From Gemmatimonadaceae bacterium (GTDB lineage: Bacteria; Gemmatimonadota; Gemmatimonadetes; Gemmatimonadales; Gemmatimonadaceae): a stretch of 9,746 nucleotides of DNA. The translations under genes were made by a program, and so were the position numbers. The stretch is taken from the NCBI GenBank assembly GCA_013361745.1, contig JABFXM010000366.1, positions 1-9,746 on the forward strand, in the 5' to 3' direction. Below, piece after piece: positions 1-6,298 of this stretch. How positions within the stretch are numbered: the stretch's first letter is position 1; every line of letters starts with the position of its first letter. The notes under the pieces are model-generated. The model did no database searches. It saw nothing but the letters and a program-made list of their open reading frames with translations, and was not told the origin of the DNA.

Positions 1-114
1 CCCACGTCCTCCCGCGTCCCACGTCGTCCCACGTCCCACGTCGTCCCCCCATCCACAACTCGATTCCCCGTCCCACGTCAACTCCAGTCCCCCACGTCCA
101 CCAAGGGACGTGGG
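1..114. repeat. CCCACGTC direct-repeat cluster with an inverted copy
   Basis: The 8-mer CCCACGTC occurs at 1, 18, 28, 35, 72 and 91, with near variants between (CCCGCGTC at 11). An inverted copy at 107-114 pairs with the last direct copy: 91-99 and 106-114 form a perfect 9-bp stem around a 6-nt loop. No coding frame of quality crosses it, so it is an intergenic low-complexity repeat upstream of prfC. It begins at the window edge and may extend further left. There is no T-run after the hairpin, so a terminator role is not supported. Confidence 0.75.
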
Positions 115-138
115 AGGGCAACCGATTATCTTTCCAGC

Positions 139-171
139 AGCGCCGGCCCTCTGCAGCTCGTGGCCGGCGCT
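139..171 (+). promoter_or_regulatory. 10-bp perfect hairpin just upstream of prfC
   Basis: AGCGCCGGCC (139-148) and GGCCGGCGCT (162-171) are exact reverse complements around a 13-nt loop. The 3' arm ends 20 bases before the prfC ATG at 192. Only TTCTC follows, not a real T-run. It could be a weak terminator for a gene left of the window, or a 5' leader structure of prfC. The structure is clear; its role is inference. Confidence 0.45.
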
Positions 172-191
172 TCTCGCATCCGCGCACCCGA

Positions 192-1802
192 ATGTCCGAA
201 GCAGCCATCCAGTCCGATCTCACCGAAGCGATCCGGAAGCGCCGGACCTTCGCGATCATCTCGCATCCCGACGCGGGGAAGACCACGCTCACCGAGAAGC
301 TCCTGCTCTACGGTGGCGCGATCCATCTCGCGGGCTCGGTGAAGGGACGTCGCGCCGCGCGGCATGCGACCTCCGACTGGATGAAGCTCGAGCAGGAGCG
401 CGGGATCTCGGTGACGTCGAGCGTGATGCAGTTCGAGTACGCGGGCTATCACGTCAATCTCCTCGACACGCCGGGGCACGAGGACTTCTCCGAGGACACC
501 TACCGCACGCTCGTCGCCGCCGACAGCGCGGTGATGCTGCTCGACAACCGGCGCGGGGTCGAGGAGCGGACGCGCCAGCTCTTCGCGGTGTGCAAGCGGC
601 GGCGCACGCCGATCTTCACCTTCGTCAACAAGTGCGACCGTGTCGGCGAGGATCCGCTGAAGCTGATCAGCGACGTCGAGGCGGACCTCGGCATCCTCTG
701 CCACGCGGTGACGTGGCCGATCCGCCGCGATGACGCGTTCATCGGCGTCTACGACCGGCGTCAGAAGAAGATCCATCTCTTCGACCGCGACGAGGCGCAT
801 GGCGCGGAGCGCGTGCGCGATCACGTCGCCGCGCTCGACAGCGCGGAGACGCGCGAATTATTGGGAGTCGCAACGCATGAAACGTTGCTCCACGATCTCG
901 AGCTCCTCGACGCGGCGGGTCATCCCTTCGACGAGCAGCAGATCCGCGAGGGCGAGCTGTCCCCGGTCTTCTTCGGCAGCGCGCTGACGAACTTCGGTGT
1001 CGAGCCATTTCTCGCCGAGTTCCTCGAGCTCGCGCCGGCGCCGCTGGCGCGCGAGAGCAGCGTGGGGCCGATCGATCCCTACGACGACAAGTTCAGCGGA
1101 TTCGTCTTCAAGATCCAGGCGAACATGGACCCGAAGCACCGCGACCGGATCGCCTTCGTCCGCGTCTGCTCGGGAAAGTTCGAGGCGGGGATGGACGTGA
1201 AGCAGACACGGACGGGGAAGACGCTGCGACTCTCGGCGCCGCAGCAGTTCCTCGCGCGCGAGCGCACGGCGATCGACGAGGCGTACCCCGGCGACGTGAT
1301 CGGTGTGATGGACCGCGGCAACCTGCGCATCGGCGACACGCTCTCCGAGCGCGAGGGAGTCGAGTTCCAGGGGATCCCGCGCTTCGCCCCGGAGCACTTC
1401 ACGCGCGTCGTGCTCATCGACCCGATGAAGCGCAAGCAGCTCGACGCCGGACTGCGTCAGCTCACCGAAGAGGGCGCGGCGCAGGTGTTCTTCACCTCAC
1501 CGAGCGACGTCGCCGGTCCGACGCCGATCGTCGGCGCGGTGGGGCAGCTGCAGTTCGACGTGATGCTCCATCGGCTGGAGCACGAGTACGGCGTGCGCTG
1601 CCGCCTCGAGCGCATGGCGGGGAAGTCGCCGCGTTGGGTGACCGGGCCGAAGGACGAGATCGAGCGCGTCGCGCGCTCGCCGGGCCGCTCGCTGATCTAC
1701 GACGTGAAGGGAAATCCCGTCGTGCTGTTCACCGACGCGTGGGATCTGCGCTGGGCGACGGAGAAGGAGAAGAGCGTGCAGTGGCACGAGGTGGCGCCGT
1801 AG
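192..1802 (+). CDS. prfC: Peptide chain release factor 3 (RF3), translational GTPase
   Basis: RF3 is a cytoplasmic translational GTPase that removes RF1/RF2 from the ribosome after peptide release. The 536-residue product is close to the E. coli length of 529 and aligns with it from memory along its whole length. GTPase motifs are visible: G1 SHPDAGKTT (24-32), G2 in ERGISVTSS (Thr75), G3 DTPGHED (92-98) with the catalytic-position His96, and G4 NKCD (146-149). Domain II carries FSGFVFKIQANMDPKHRDR, highly characteristic of RF3, and the C-terminal region has VGAVGQLQFDV. The ATG at 192 puts the P-loop at the normal distance from the N-terminus; no clear Shine-Dalgarno precedes it. Cys in G4 replaces the usual Leu or Met but that position is variable. 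A hairpin surrounds the stop codon. RF3 is patchily distributed in bacteria; EF-G-like paralogues are excluded by the SHPDAGKTT motif. Confidence 0.97.
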   Translation: MSEAAIQSDLTEAIRKRRTFAIISHPDAGKTTLTEKLLLYGGAIHLAGSVKGRRAARHATSDWMKLEQERGISVTSSVMQFEYAGYHVNLLDTPGHEDFSEDTYRTLVAADSAVMLLDNRRGVEERTRQLFAVCKRRRTPIFTFVNKCDRVGEDPLKLISDVEADLGILCHAVTWPIRRDDAFIGVYDRRQKKIHLFDRDEAHGAERVRDHVAALDSAETRELLGVATHETLLHDLELLDAAGHPFDEQQIREGELSPVFFGSALTNFGVEPFLAEFLELAPAPLARESSVGPIDPYDDKFSGFVFKIQANMDPKHRDRIAFVRVCSGKFEAGMDVKQTRTGKTLRLSAPQQFLARERTAIDEAYPGDVIGVMDRGNLRIGDTLSEREGVEFQGIPRFAPEHFTRVVLIDPMKRKQLDAGLRQLTEEGAAQVFFTSPSDVAGPTPIVGAVGQLQFDVMLHRLEHEYGVRCRLERMAGKSPRWVTGPKDEIERVARSPGRSLIYDVKGNPVVLFTDAWDLRWATEKEKSVQWHEVAP

Positions 1803-1814
1803 ATCGCGGCGCCA
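1792..1814. other. Hairpin straddling the prfC stop codon
   Basis: TGGCGCCG (1792-1799) pairs perfectly with CGGCGCCA (1807-1814), leaving a 7-nt loop that contains the last two bases of the TAG stop (1800-1802). No T-run follows on either strand. It may stabilise the mRNA 3' end or contribute to termination between the convergent prfC and the lipoprotein gene ending at 1882. The rest of the 1803-1881 gap shows nothing recognisable. Confidence 0.45.
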
Positions 1815-1881
1815 CGCAAGCTGGCGACGGTCCGACGAGGGACGTGAGAGAGTCGTGGAGCGGTGCCAGCCGCGCGCAACC

Positions 1882-2691
1882 TCATCGCGCAGCCGGCGCG
1901 ACTCCGGACGCGGTGCTCACGGGCTTCAGGAGTACCTCGTACCCGGTCGACCCACTGTCCGGGCCAGTGTCTCCATAACTCACCTGGAATCGCCAGTGCG
2001 ATCCCGCGGACAGCGTGAATGGAGGGGTGGTGACCGCGCCCAACACGGTGTCGGCGGGCCCGGCACCGATACCGAAGTAGTAGTACCCGTCGTCCCATCC
2101 GCGCACCGCGAGATCTCCGGTGCCGGCTTTGGTCCTGCGGACGGTGAGCGTGACGAGCTGCGTCTGGGTAACGCTCAGCGCGAAGGTGTCCGCGTCCCAG
2201 CGATGACGCAGATCCTCCCCTCGGACCACGCTGCCGAGTGGCATGACCGCGGCGACGTGCTCGGGCGCGTCGCTCGCCGCGAAGACCCGGATGGTGAACT
2301 CGCTCGGCGCGTCGTTCGTCACCGAGCTGACCTCGACCCGGTACCGGTCAGGGGACCCCGGCACCACGCGCGGGATGAACCGCTGTGGACTGCCGGAATG
2401 ATGCGCGTCGAACGCCATCGCGATGCGCTGACCCGCGGCGTCGAAGATCTCGAGCCGCATCATCTCGCCCGGCACGGTGAAGTAGACGGCGCCGCCTTCC
2501 ATGTCGTGCAGGTCGAGCATGAAGCGCACCGTGTCGCGCAGCGACTGTACACGCCCGGTCGTCGCCACACCGGGGAAGAGAATGCTCGGATCGGGGGGTC
2601 GTGGTCCGGTCCGGGAATCCGCGCAGCCGACCACGATCGGCACGAGCGCGAGCAGGATGCGAAAGCCGGCGAGGCAGCGGGAGAGGCGCAT
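1882..2691 (-). CDS. Lipoprotein with two PPC-like beta-sandwich domains, function unknown
   Basis: Predicted envelope lipoprotein of 269 residues. The N-terminus MRLSRCLAGF followed by a hydrophobic run ends in the lipobox VVGC, with Cys23 as the lipidation site. The mature part is beta-rich and seems to hold two similar modules, about residues 37-130 and 145-255. The second, with its WDADTFALSV stretch, resembles the bacterial pre-peptidase C-terminal (PPC) type of domain. No catalytic motif is visible, so a binding or structural role is possible. An in-frame GTG at 2733 would add 14 residues before the signal peptide; I prefer the ATG at 2691 because it gives a normal signal peptide, although neither start has a good Shine-Dalgarno. 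It is convergent with prfC. A 6-bp inverted repeat and a probable terminator of the next unit lie upstream. Confidence 0.72.
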   Translation of the reverse strand: MRLSRCLAGFRILLALVPIVVGCADSRTGPRPPDPSILFPGVATTGRVQSLRDTVRFMLDLHDMEGGAVYFTVPGEMMRLEIFDAAGQRIAMAFDAHHSGSPQRFIPRVVPGSPDRYRVEVSSVTNDAPSEFTIRVFAASDAPEHVAAVMPLGSVVRGEDLRHRWDADTFALSVTQTQLVTLTVRRTKAGTGDLAVRGWDDGYYYFGIGAGPADTVLGAVTTPPFTLSAGSHWRFQVSYGDTGPDSGSTGYEVLLKPVSTASGVAPAAR

Positions 2692-2748
2692 GGTCGGACC
2701 GGTGCGAAGAGAGGTCCGCGAACATAGCCCCACGAGGCGGATCGCGCA

Positions 2749-2767
2749 CTGTGCGAAAGCTGCACAG
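2749..2767. promoter_or_regulatory. Inverted repeat CTGTGC-N7-GCACAG
   Basis: CTGTGC (2749-2754) and GCACAG (2762-2767) form a perfect 6-bp stem with a 7-nt spacer, about 60 bases upstream of the lipoprotein start at 2691. It could be an operator for that gene or a leader hairpin. I found no convincing -35/-10 pair around it, so the role is open. Confidence 0.3.
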
Positions 2768-2775
2768 CGGAAGGG

Positions 2776-2816
2776 AAAACAGGGGTCAGGGCCTAACGTG
2801 CCCGGACAGCCTGACC
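2776..2816 (-). terminator. Probable intrinsic terminator of the 3690-2861 unit
   Basis: Read on the minus strand, GGTCAGG (2816-2810) pairs with CCTGACC (2790-2784) as a perfect 7-bp stem. An alternative inner stem GGGC/GCCC closes on the loop ACGTTAG. CCTG and then TTTT (2779-2776) follow. It starts 45 bases after the TAG of the small lipoprotein gene, as expected for its terminator. The loop contains the GCCTAACG motif (2791-2798). The four bases between stem and T-run make it less than ideal. Confidence 0.5.
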
Positions 2817-2860
2817 GAGCGACTTCGTGCGAAGAACGACTGAATGGCTGGCGGCGCGCC

Positions 2861-3298
2861 CTACTGCTTCCGGAACACGGCGTCGCCTAACGCCGGATCG
2901 CTGATCGTCAGCGTCGAGCCGTTCAGCGTCGCCGTGGTCGACCCATCACAGACGTCGGTGGTGTTCGCGGTGAGAGTGATGGTGTTTCCACTCCGCGAGT
3001 AGTGGCCGGTGCACGCCAACGCGGTCGGCGGATTGGCGACGCTGTTCGCGTACTCGACGACCGTGATCGACTGCATGAAGGTGTTGCTCGCCGTCAGATC
3101 CAGCGATCCGGCGGTGACGTCGAGCCGGTAGGGACTCTGCTCGAACACCGTCGCCGGCAATGCGTGCGAGTTGACCGTGACGAGCTCGTAGAGGCCGACG
3201 TGGCTGGACTTCGGCGCGTTGGAGTCGCTGCACCCGCCGACGAGCCAGAGCGCCGCGAGAATCGCAGGGAGTCTGTGGTGATGCCGCATCCGGATCAT
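2861..3298 (-). CDS. Small secreted lipoprotein, function unknown
   Basis: A 145-residue predicted lipoprotein. After a basic start (MIRMRHHHR) comes a hydrophobic stretch ending in the lipobox VGGC, with Cys25 as the predicted lipidated residue, and then a Ser/Asp-rich linker. The remainder is rich in Thr, Ser and Val in alternating patterns (GNTITLTANTT, GSTLTISD), suggesting a small beta-sandwich or barrel with two cysteines after the linker that might form a disulfide. The start at 3298 overlaps the stop of the upstream gene as ATGA, implying translational coupling, and no separate Shine-Dalgarno is visible; a second ATG at 3289 is possible. A TTA codon, rare at this GC, occurs eight codons before the last residue, inside GCCTAACG (2885-2892). 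I do not recognise the family. Confidence 0.72.
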   Translation of the reverse strand: MIRMRHHHRLPAILAALWLVGGCSDSNAPKSSHVGLYELVTVNSHALPATVFEQSPYRLDVTAGSLDLTASNTFMQSITVVEYANSVANPPTALACTGHYSRSGNTITLTANTTDVCDGSTTATLNGSTLTISDPALGDAVFRKQ

Positions 3299-3690
3299 TG
3301 CAGATCCGCGAAGCCACTCTCCGTCACCGTCGGCACCACGCGATCGGCACGCTCGAAGGCGACGTCGGCGAGATCGAGGGACTCGCGAAGCGCGCGCCGG
3401 CTGACGAGCGCCGGGAAGGGCTTCGCCGTCGGCTGGCACCAGCCGTTCGCGATGTAGTAGGACTCCGCCGCGTGCAGCAGGGGGATGAGCGACCGGCGCC
3501 CCCCGTACTCCACCTGCAGCAGGATCTCGTTCGCCGTGTCACTCAGCTCGGCCGGCTGTGCCCAGGGGCTCGCGTCGGCTGTCCGGCCGTCGGCGAGCTC
3601 CGTCGCCACGCTGCACCGCTGCATCAACACACACCGCGCGCCACGCCCCTGCGCGGTTGCCACCGCCTCGAGTACCGGAATCGCGTCCAT
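3295..3690 (-). CDS. Hypothetical protein, first gene of a two-gene unit
   Basis: I do not recognise this 131-residue protein. It has no signal peptide or membrane helix and looks soluble and mixed alpha/beta. The central stretch ILLQVEYGGRRSLIPLLHAAE followed by a YYIANGWCQP segment (about residues 55-86) is its most distinctive part. Two cysteines lie near the N-terminus and one in the centre. The ATG at 3690 is supported by a GAGGAGAG Shine-Dalgarno 7 bases upstream and by a good promoter further up. Its TGA overlaps the ATG of the lipoprotein gene by four bases, so the two are probably translated together. Coding character is supported by this start context and by the coupling, not by homology. 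Confidence 0.6.
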   Translation of the reverse strand: MDAIPVLEAVATAQGRGARCVLMQRCSVATELADGRTADASPWAQPAELSDTANEILLQVEYGGRRSLIPLLHAAESYYIANGWCQPTAKPFPALVSRRALRESLDLADVAFERADRVVPTVTESGFADLQ

Positions 3691-3735
3691 CGTCGGACTC
3701 TCCTCAGTTGTCTCGCCCTACAACCCACGTACCGT

Positions 3736-3764
3736 GTTATACGTCACAATCGGGGCCACGGCAA
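3736..3764 (-). promoter_or_regulatory. Sigma-70-type promoter for the 3690-2861 unit
   Basis: On the minus strand TTGCCG (3764-3759) and TATAAC (3741-3736) are separated by exactly 17 bases. They match the housekeeping consensus at 4 of 6 and 5 of 6 positions. The predicted start of transcription near 3729 leaves a leader of about 39 bases before the ATG at 3690. The local sequence is AT-richer than its surroundings. Just downstream, AACCCACG and CGTGTT (3722-3738) form an imperfect palindrome that could be an operator. Confidence 0.6.
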
Positions 3765-3765
3765 C

Positions 3766-3795
3766 CCCGGCCGTCGGGCCTAACGCGCGGCCGGG
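3766..3795 (-). other. Hairpin enclosing the histidine kinase stop codon
   Basis: CCCGGCCG (3766-3773) and CGGCCGGG (3788-3795) are exact reverse complements. The 14-nt loop holds the TAG stop of the histidine kinase gene within the motif CGTTAGGC (3785-3778 on the minus strand). There is no T-run, so this is not a standard intrinsic terminator. It lies directly upstream of the promoter of the next gene and could separate the two units. Confidence 0.45.
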
Positions 3796-5516
3796 ACGGT
3801 GAAGTAGAAGCTGCTCCCCTCCCCCACCTTGCTCTCGACCCAGATCCTGCCCCCGTGGCCGTCCACGATCGCCTTCGCGATCGCGAGCCCGAGCCTCCGG
3901 CGGTCCGAGCGGTCGCCCTGCCAGAAGCGGCCGAAGAGGTGGGGGATCTCGTCGGGTCGGATCCCCGGGCCGCTGTCGGCGACCTCGAAGCAGATGCCGT
4001 CGCTCGACCGGCGCGCGCGAAGTGCCACGGTCCCGCCGCGCGCGGTGAACCTGACCGCGTTCCCGACCAGGTTCGCGATGGTCTGCTGGATCCGCTGCGG
4101 ATCGACGAGCGCCGCCGGCAGCCCCGGCTCGACCGACCACTCGGTGACGAGCCCCGCCGAGGCGGCGAGCGGATCGAGCATCATGACCGCGTCCTCGACG
4201 AGCGACGCGACGGACTCGGGGCGCGGCACGACGGTCAGTGTCCCCGCCTCGATGCGCTTCACGTCGAGCAGGTCGTCGATCAGCCGCTTCATCCGATCGC
4301 TCGCGCGCCGCAGCGTCGCGAGCTGCTTGCGCGCGATCGACTGCTCGCCGGGCACGAGCTCCTCGAGGAATTGCGCCGCGAGCTGGATGGTGCCGAGGGG
4401 ATTCCGCAGGTCGTGCGCGACGATGCCGAGCATCTCGTCACGGGCACGCGTCGCCCGTTGCGCGGCGTCGAAGAGCCGCGCGTTCTCGATGGCGAGCGCG
4501 GCACGCCGGGCGAGCGTCGCGGCGAAGGCGAGGTCGTCCTCGTCATAGCGGCGCCCCGACACGGAATGAACGAGCGTCAGCGCGCCGAGGACGCGGTTGG
4601 AGCTCACGAGCGGGACGCTGATGCATGAGCGCGCACCGAGCTCGCTCCGCAGCCGGAGCTGCTCGGCGTCGCTCGCGCCGAGGGTGAGCAGCTCCTCGCG
4701 AACCTCGGGGACGAAGAGCGATTCGCCCTCGAAGACGGGGTGAAAGGGACCGAGGTGGCGATCGACCTGCGCGTACGTCGCGAGACTGCGCAGGATCTCC
4801 TCGCCCGAGGGATCGACGTGCGCGAGTCCGATGCGCTTGACGGTGTCGTCCGGCTCGACGACGTCCACCATGCAGAAGTCGGCGAGCTGGGGAACCGACA
4901 GGCGGGCGAGGGTCGCAAGCGTCGTCTGATGGTCGAAGGACGCGCCGAGCAGGCGACTCGCGTCGGCGAGGAATCCGGCGCGGGCGCTCGCGCGCTCCGC
5001 AGCGGCGTCGGCGAGCTCCCGGTAGCGCGTCTCGCTCTCGCGGAGATCGCTCTCGCCGCGCTTCTGGTCGGTGACGTCGTGGAGGAAGGTGACGAGATAC
5101 GCCGGTTGTCCGAGACCGTCGCGGACGAGCGAGACGGTCCGCCTCGCCCAGACGACGCCGCCGTCCTTGCGGAGGTAGCGGCGCTCGATGGTGTACTCGG
5201 CGCGGCTGCCGGCGCGCACGTGCTCGGCGAACTCGCGCGTCGCGGCGAGATCGTCGGGGTGCGAGATGCTCTCGAGGGTGTTGTCGAGCAGCTCCTCGCG
5301 CGGCCAGCCGAGCAGCTCGCAGAAGCGCTGGTTGATCCAGAGCCAGCGTCCATCGAGCGTCTGATGCGCGATGCCGACGGGCGCCTGCTCGCAGGTCATC
5401 GCGAAGCGCTCGCGCGCGGCGAGCACCTCGGGCTCGACGAAGGGCGTGAGGTACGAGCTCGCGAGTCCGGGCGAGACTGCCGCGCCGTCAGTCGCGGGTG
5501 TTGGTTCGCGCTGCAT
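3780..5516 (-). CDS. Soluble PAS-GAF sensor histidine kinase
   Basis: A predicted cytoplasmic sensor kinase of 578 residues that should autophosphorylate on His and pass phosphate to a response regulator. Domains in order: PAS (about 40-155, ending with the PAC-type HDVTDQK), GAF (about 183-352), HisKA (about 357-425, H-box VAHDLRNPL with phospho-acceptor His368), and HATPase_c (about 468-577, N-box with Asn482 and Asn486, G1 DSGPGI at 514-519, F-box LFGRF at 528-532). No transmembrane segment is seen, so the signal is probably internal. The G2 box reads RRRLGLAI where kinases of this type normally have GxGLGLAI, so part of the ATP-lid glycine motif is missing. I chose the ATG at 5516 because GAGGG precedes it at good spacing; an in-frame GTG at 5570 is less likely. 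No response regulator is adjacent, so its partner is unknown. Confidence 0.93.
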   Translation of the reverse strand: MQREPTPATDGAAVSPGLASSYLTPFVEPEVLAARERFAMTCEQAPVGIAHQTLDGRWLWINQRFCELLGWPREELLDNTLESISHPDDLAATREFAEHVRAGSRAEYTIERRYLRKDGGVVWARRTVSLVRDGLGQPAYLVTFLHDVTDQKRGESDLRESETRYRELADAAAERASARAGFLADASRLLGASFDHQTTLATLARLSVPQLADFCMVDVVEPDDTVKRIGLAHVDPSGEEILRSLATYAQVDRHLGPFHPVFEGESLFVPEVREELLTLGASDAEQLRLRSELGARSCISVPLVSSNRVLGALTLVHSVSGRRYDEDDLAFAATLARRAALAIENARLFDAAQRATRARDEMLGIVAHDLRNPLGTIQLAAQFLEELVPGEQSIARKQLATLRRASDRMKRLIDDLLDVKRIEAGTLTVVPRPESVASLVEDAVMMLDPLAASAGLVTEWSVEPGLPAALVDPQRIQQTIANLVGNAVRFTARGGTVALRARRSSDGICFEVADSGPGIRPDEIPHLFGRFWQGDRSDRRRLGLAIAKAIVDGHGGRIWVESKVGEGSSFYFTVPAAR

Positions 5517-5829
5517 ACATCCCTCGTCGGAGGAACGGTGATGCACGCCGGCGGAGCGGCGGAGTGCCACAGCGTCGCTTTCGGAAGATTAGCGGCCCGG
5601 GACAGGGAGTCCAGTACGCGAATGTAACGGAGCCGTCCGCGCGTGGTCGCGTCTGCTCTTCCCGGCGGCGCGACGCGGTGCCACTCGTCGAAGCCGCGGA
5701 TCGAGGGAGTTGATCGCGGCCGCGCGCGTTCAATGGCCGCCAAGGGGCGGCGCGTGTTACGCCACGTCGCCCTTGCCCGTCGCGCATTCAGATGCGGTCC
5801 CGCTGACTCGGCACCTCGGAGAGACACGG
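5517..5829. other. Divergent intergenic region, no gene seen
   Basis: This gap separates the minus-strand kinase from the plus-strand membrane protein gene and should hold promoters for both. I found only weak candidates: TGGACT-N16-TAATCT on the minus strand near 5590-5615, with poor -10 agreement, and nothing convincing for the plus strand. Open frames here have low-complexity Arg/Ser/Pro composition and appear non-coding. Confidence 0.5.
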
Positions 5830-6279
5830 ATGACGGGAATCGATTGGAATCGCACCCTGCGTGAGATCGAGCGCGAGTACGACGGCCTTCCTCCTGTTCC
5901 GTCGCCCGGCTCGCTCAAGGCGAAGAAGGCGGCCGAGGAGGCCGCGAAGGCGGCGGCGCGACGAAGAAGCGACGGGCTCTGGGTGTTCCTCCGGCTGGTG
6001 CCCGTGCTGGCACTGAGCGCCGGCATCCTCTTCTGGCCATACGACGCGCGCTGCGGTCTCGACCTCGCCGGCTATCTCGGCGCCGTCGCCGCCGTCGCGT
6101 TCGGCGGCGCATGGATCGCGGCGACGACCTGGCGCTGCCGCATGCCCGTCGTCCACACCCTGGCGATGCTGATCGTCGCGTGGGGACTCGTGATGGCGGC
6201 GCGCGAGGCGCTGCCGCGCGTGGGCTACGCGAAGCCCGACGCCGAGCGCGCCGCGTGGTCGTGCCGCGCGGCGCCCTGA
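5830..6279 (+). CDS. Small membrane protein with three predicted helices, unknown
   Basis: A 149-residue protein of unknown function. The first 48 residues form a soluble, charged N-terminal part: MTGIDWNRTLREIEREYDGL, a Pro-rich PPVPSPGS turn, then an Ala/Lys/Arg-rich helix (30-46). Three hydrophobic segments follow at about 49-70, 78-100 and 106-124, with a short tail. The basic stretch before the first helix suggests a cytoplasmic N-terminus. The ATG at 5830 has GGAGAGA 6 bases upstream; upstream in-frame starts are rejected because they lack a ribosome site and add Arg/Pro-rich filler. The TGA lies four bases before the end of the convergent phosphatase gene, leaving no room for a separate terminator. 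No enzyme motif is visible. Confidence 0.78.
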   Translation: MTGIDWNRTLREIEREYDGLPPVPSPGSLKAKKAAEEAAKAAARRRSDGLWVFLRLVPVLALSAGILFWPYDARCGLDLAGYLGAVAAVAFGGAWIAATTWRCRMPVVHTLAMLIVAWGLVMAAREALPRVGYAKPDAERAAWSCRAAP

Positions 6280-6298
6280 CCGCCTAACGGAGCGCGGC
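6263..6298. other. Hairpin across the convergent gene ends, with GCCTAACG in the loop
   Basis: GCCGCGC (6263-6269) and GCGCGGC (6292-6298) form a perfect 7-bp stem around a 22-nt loop that includes both stop codons, TGA at 6277-6279 (+) and TAG at 6286-6284 (-), and the GCCTAACG motif at 6282-6289. No T-run is present on either side. It could act as a shared bidirectional 3' end. Confidence 0.35.

Noticed and set aside
1..114. CRISPR array
   Set aside because: The repeat unit is only 8 bases, spacing is irregular, and there are no spacers of constant length or cas genes.
1855..2727. 290-residue open frame on the plus strand
   Set aside because: It is antisense to the PPC-like lipoprotein, which has a signal peptide and lipobox; the plus-strand frame is Arg/His/Asp-rich.
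3558..4628. 356-residue open frame on the plus strand
   Set aside because: It is antisense to the histidine kinase, with a high Arg/Asp/Pro shadow composition typical of GC-rich opposite frames.
4740..5627. 295-residue open frame on the plus strand
   Set aside because: It is antisense to the kinase PAS and GAF regions, which are clearly coding on the other strand.
5396..5827. 143-residue minus-strand frame in the divergent gap
   Set aside because: It has low-complexity Arg/Ser/Pro composition, no ribosome site, and overlaps the kinase start.
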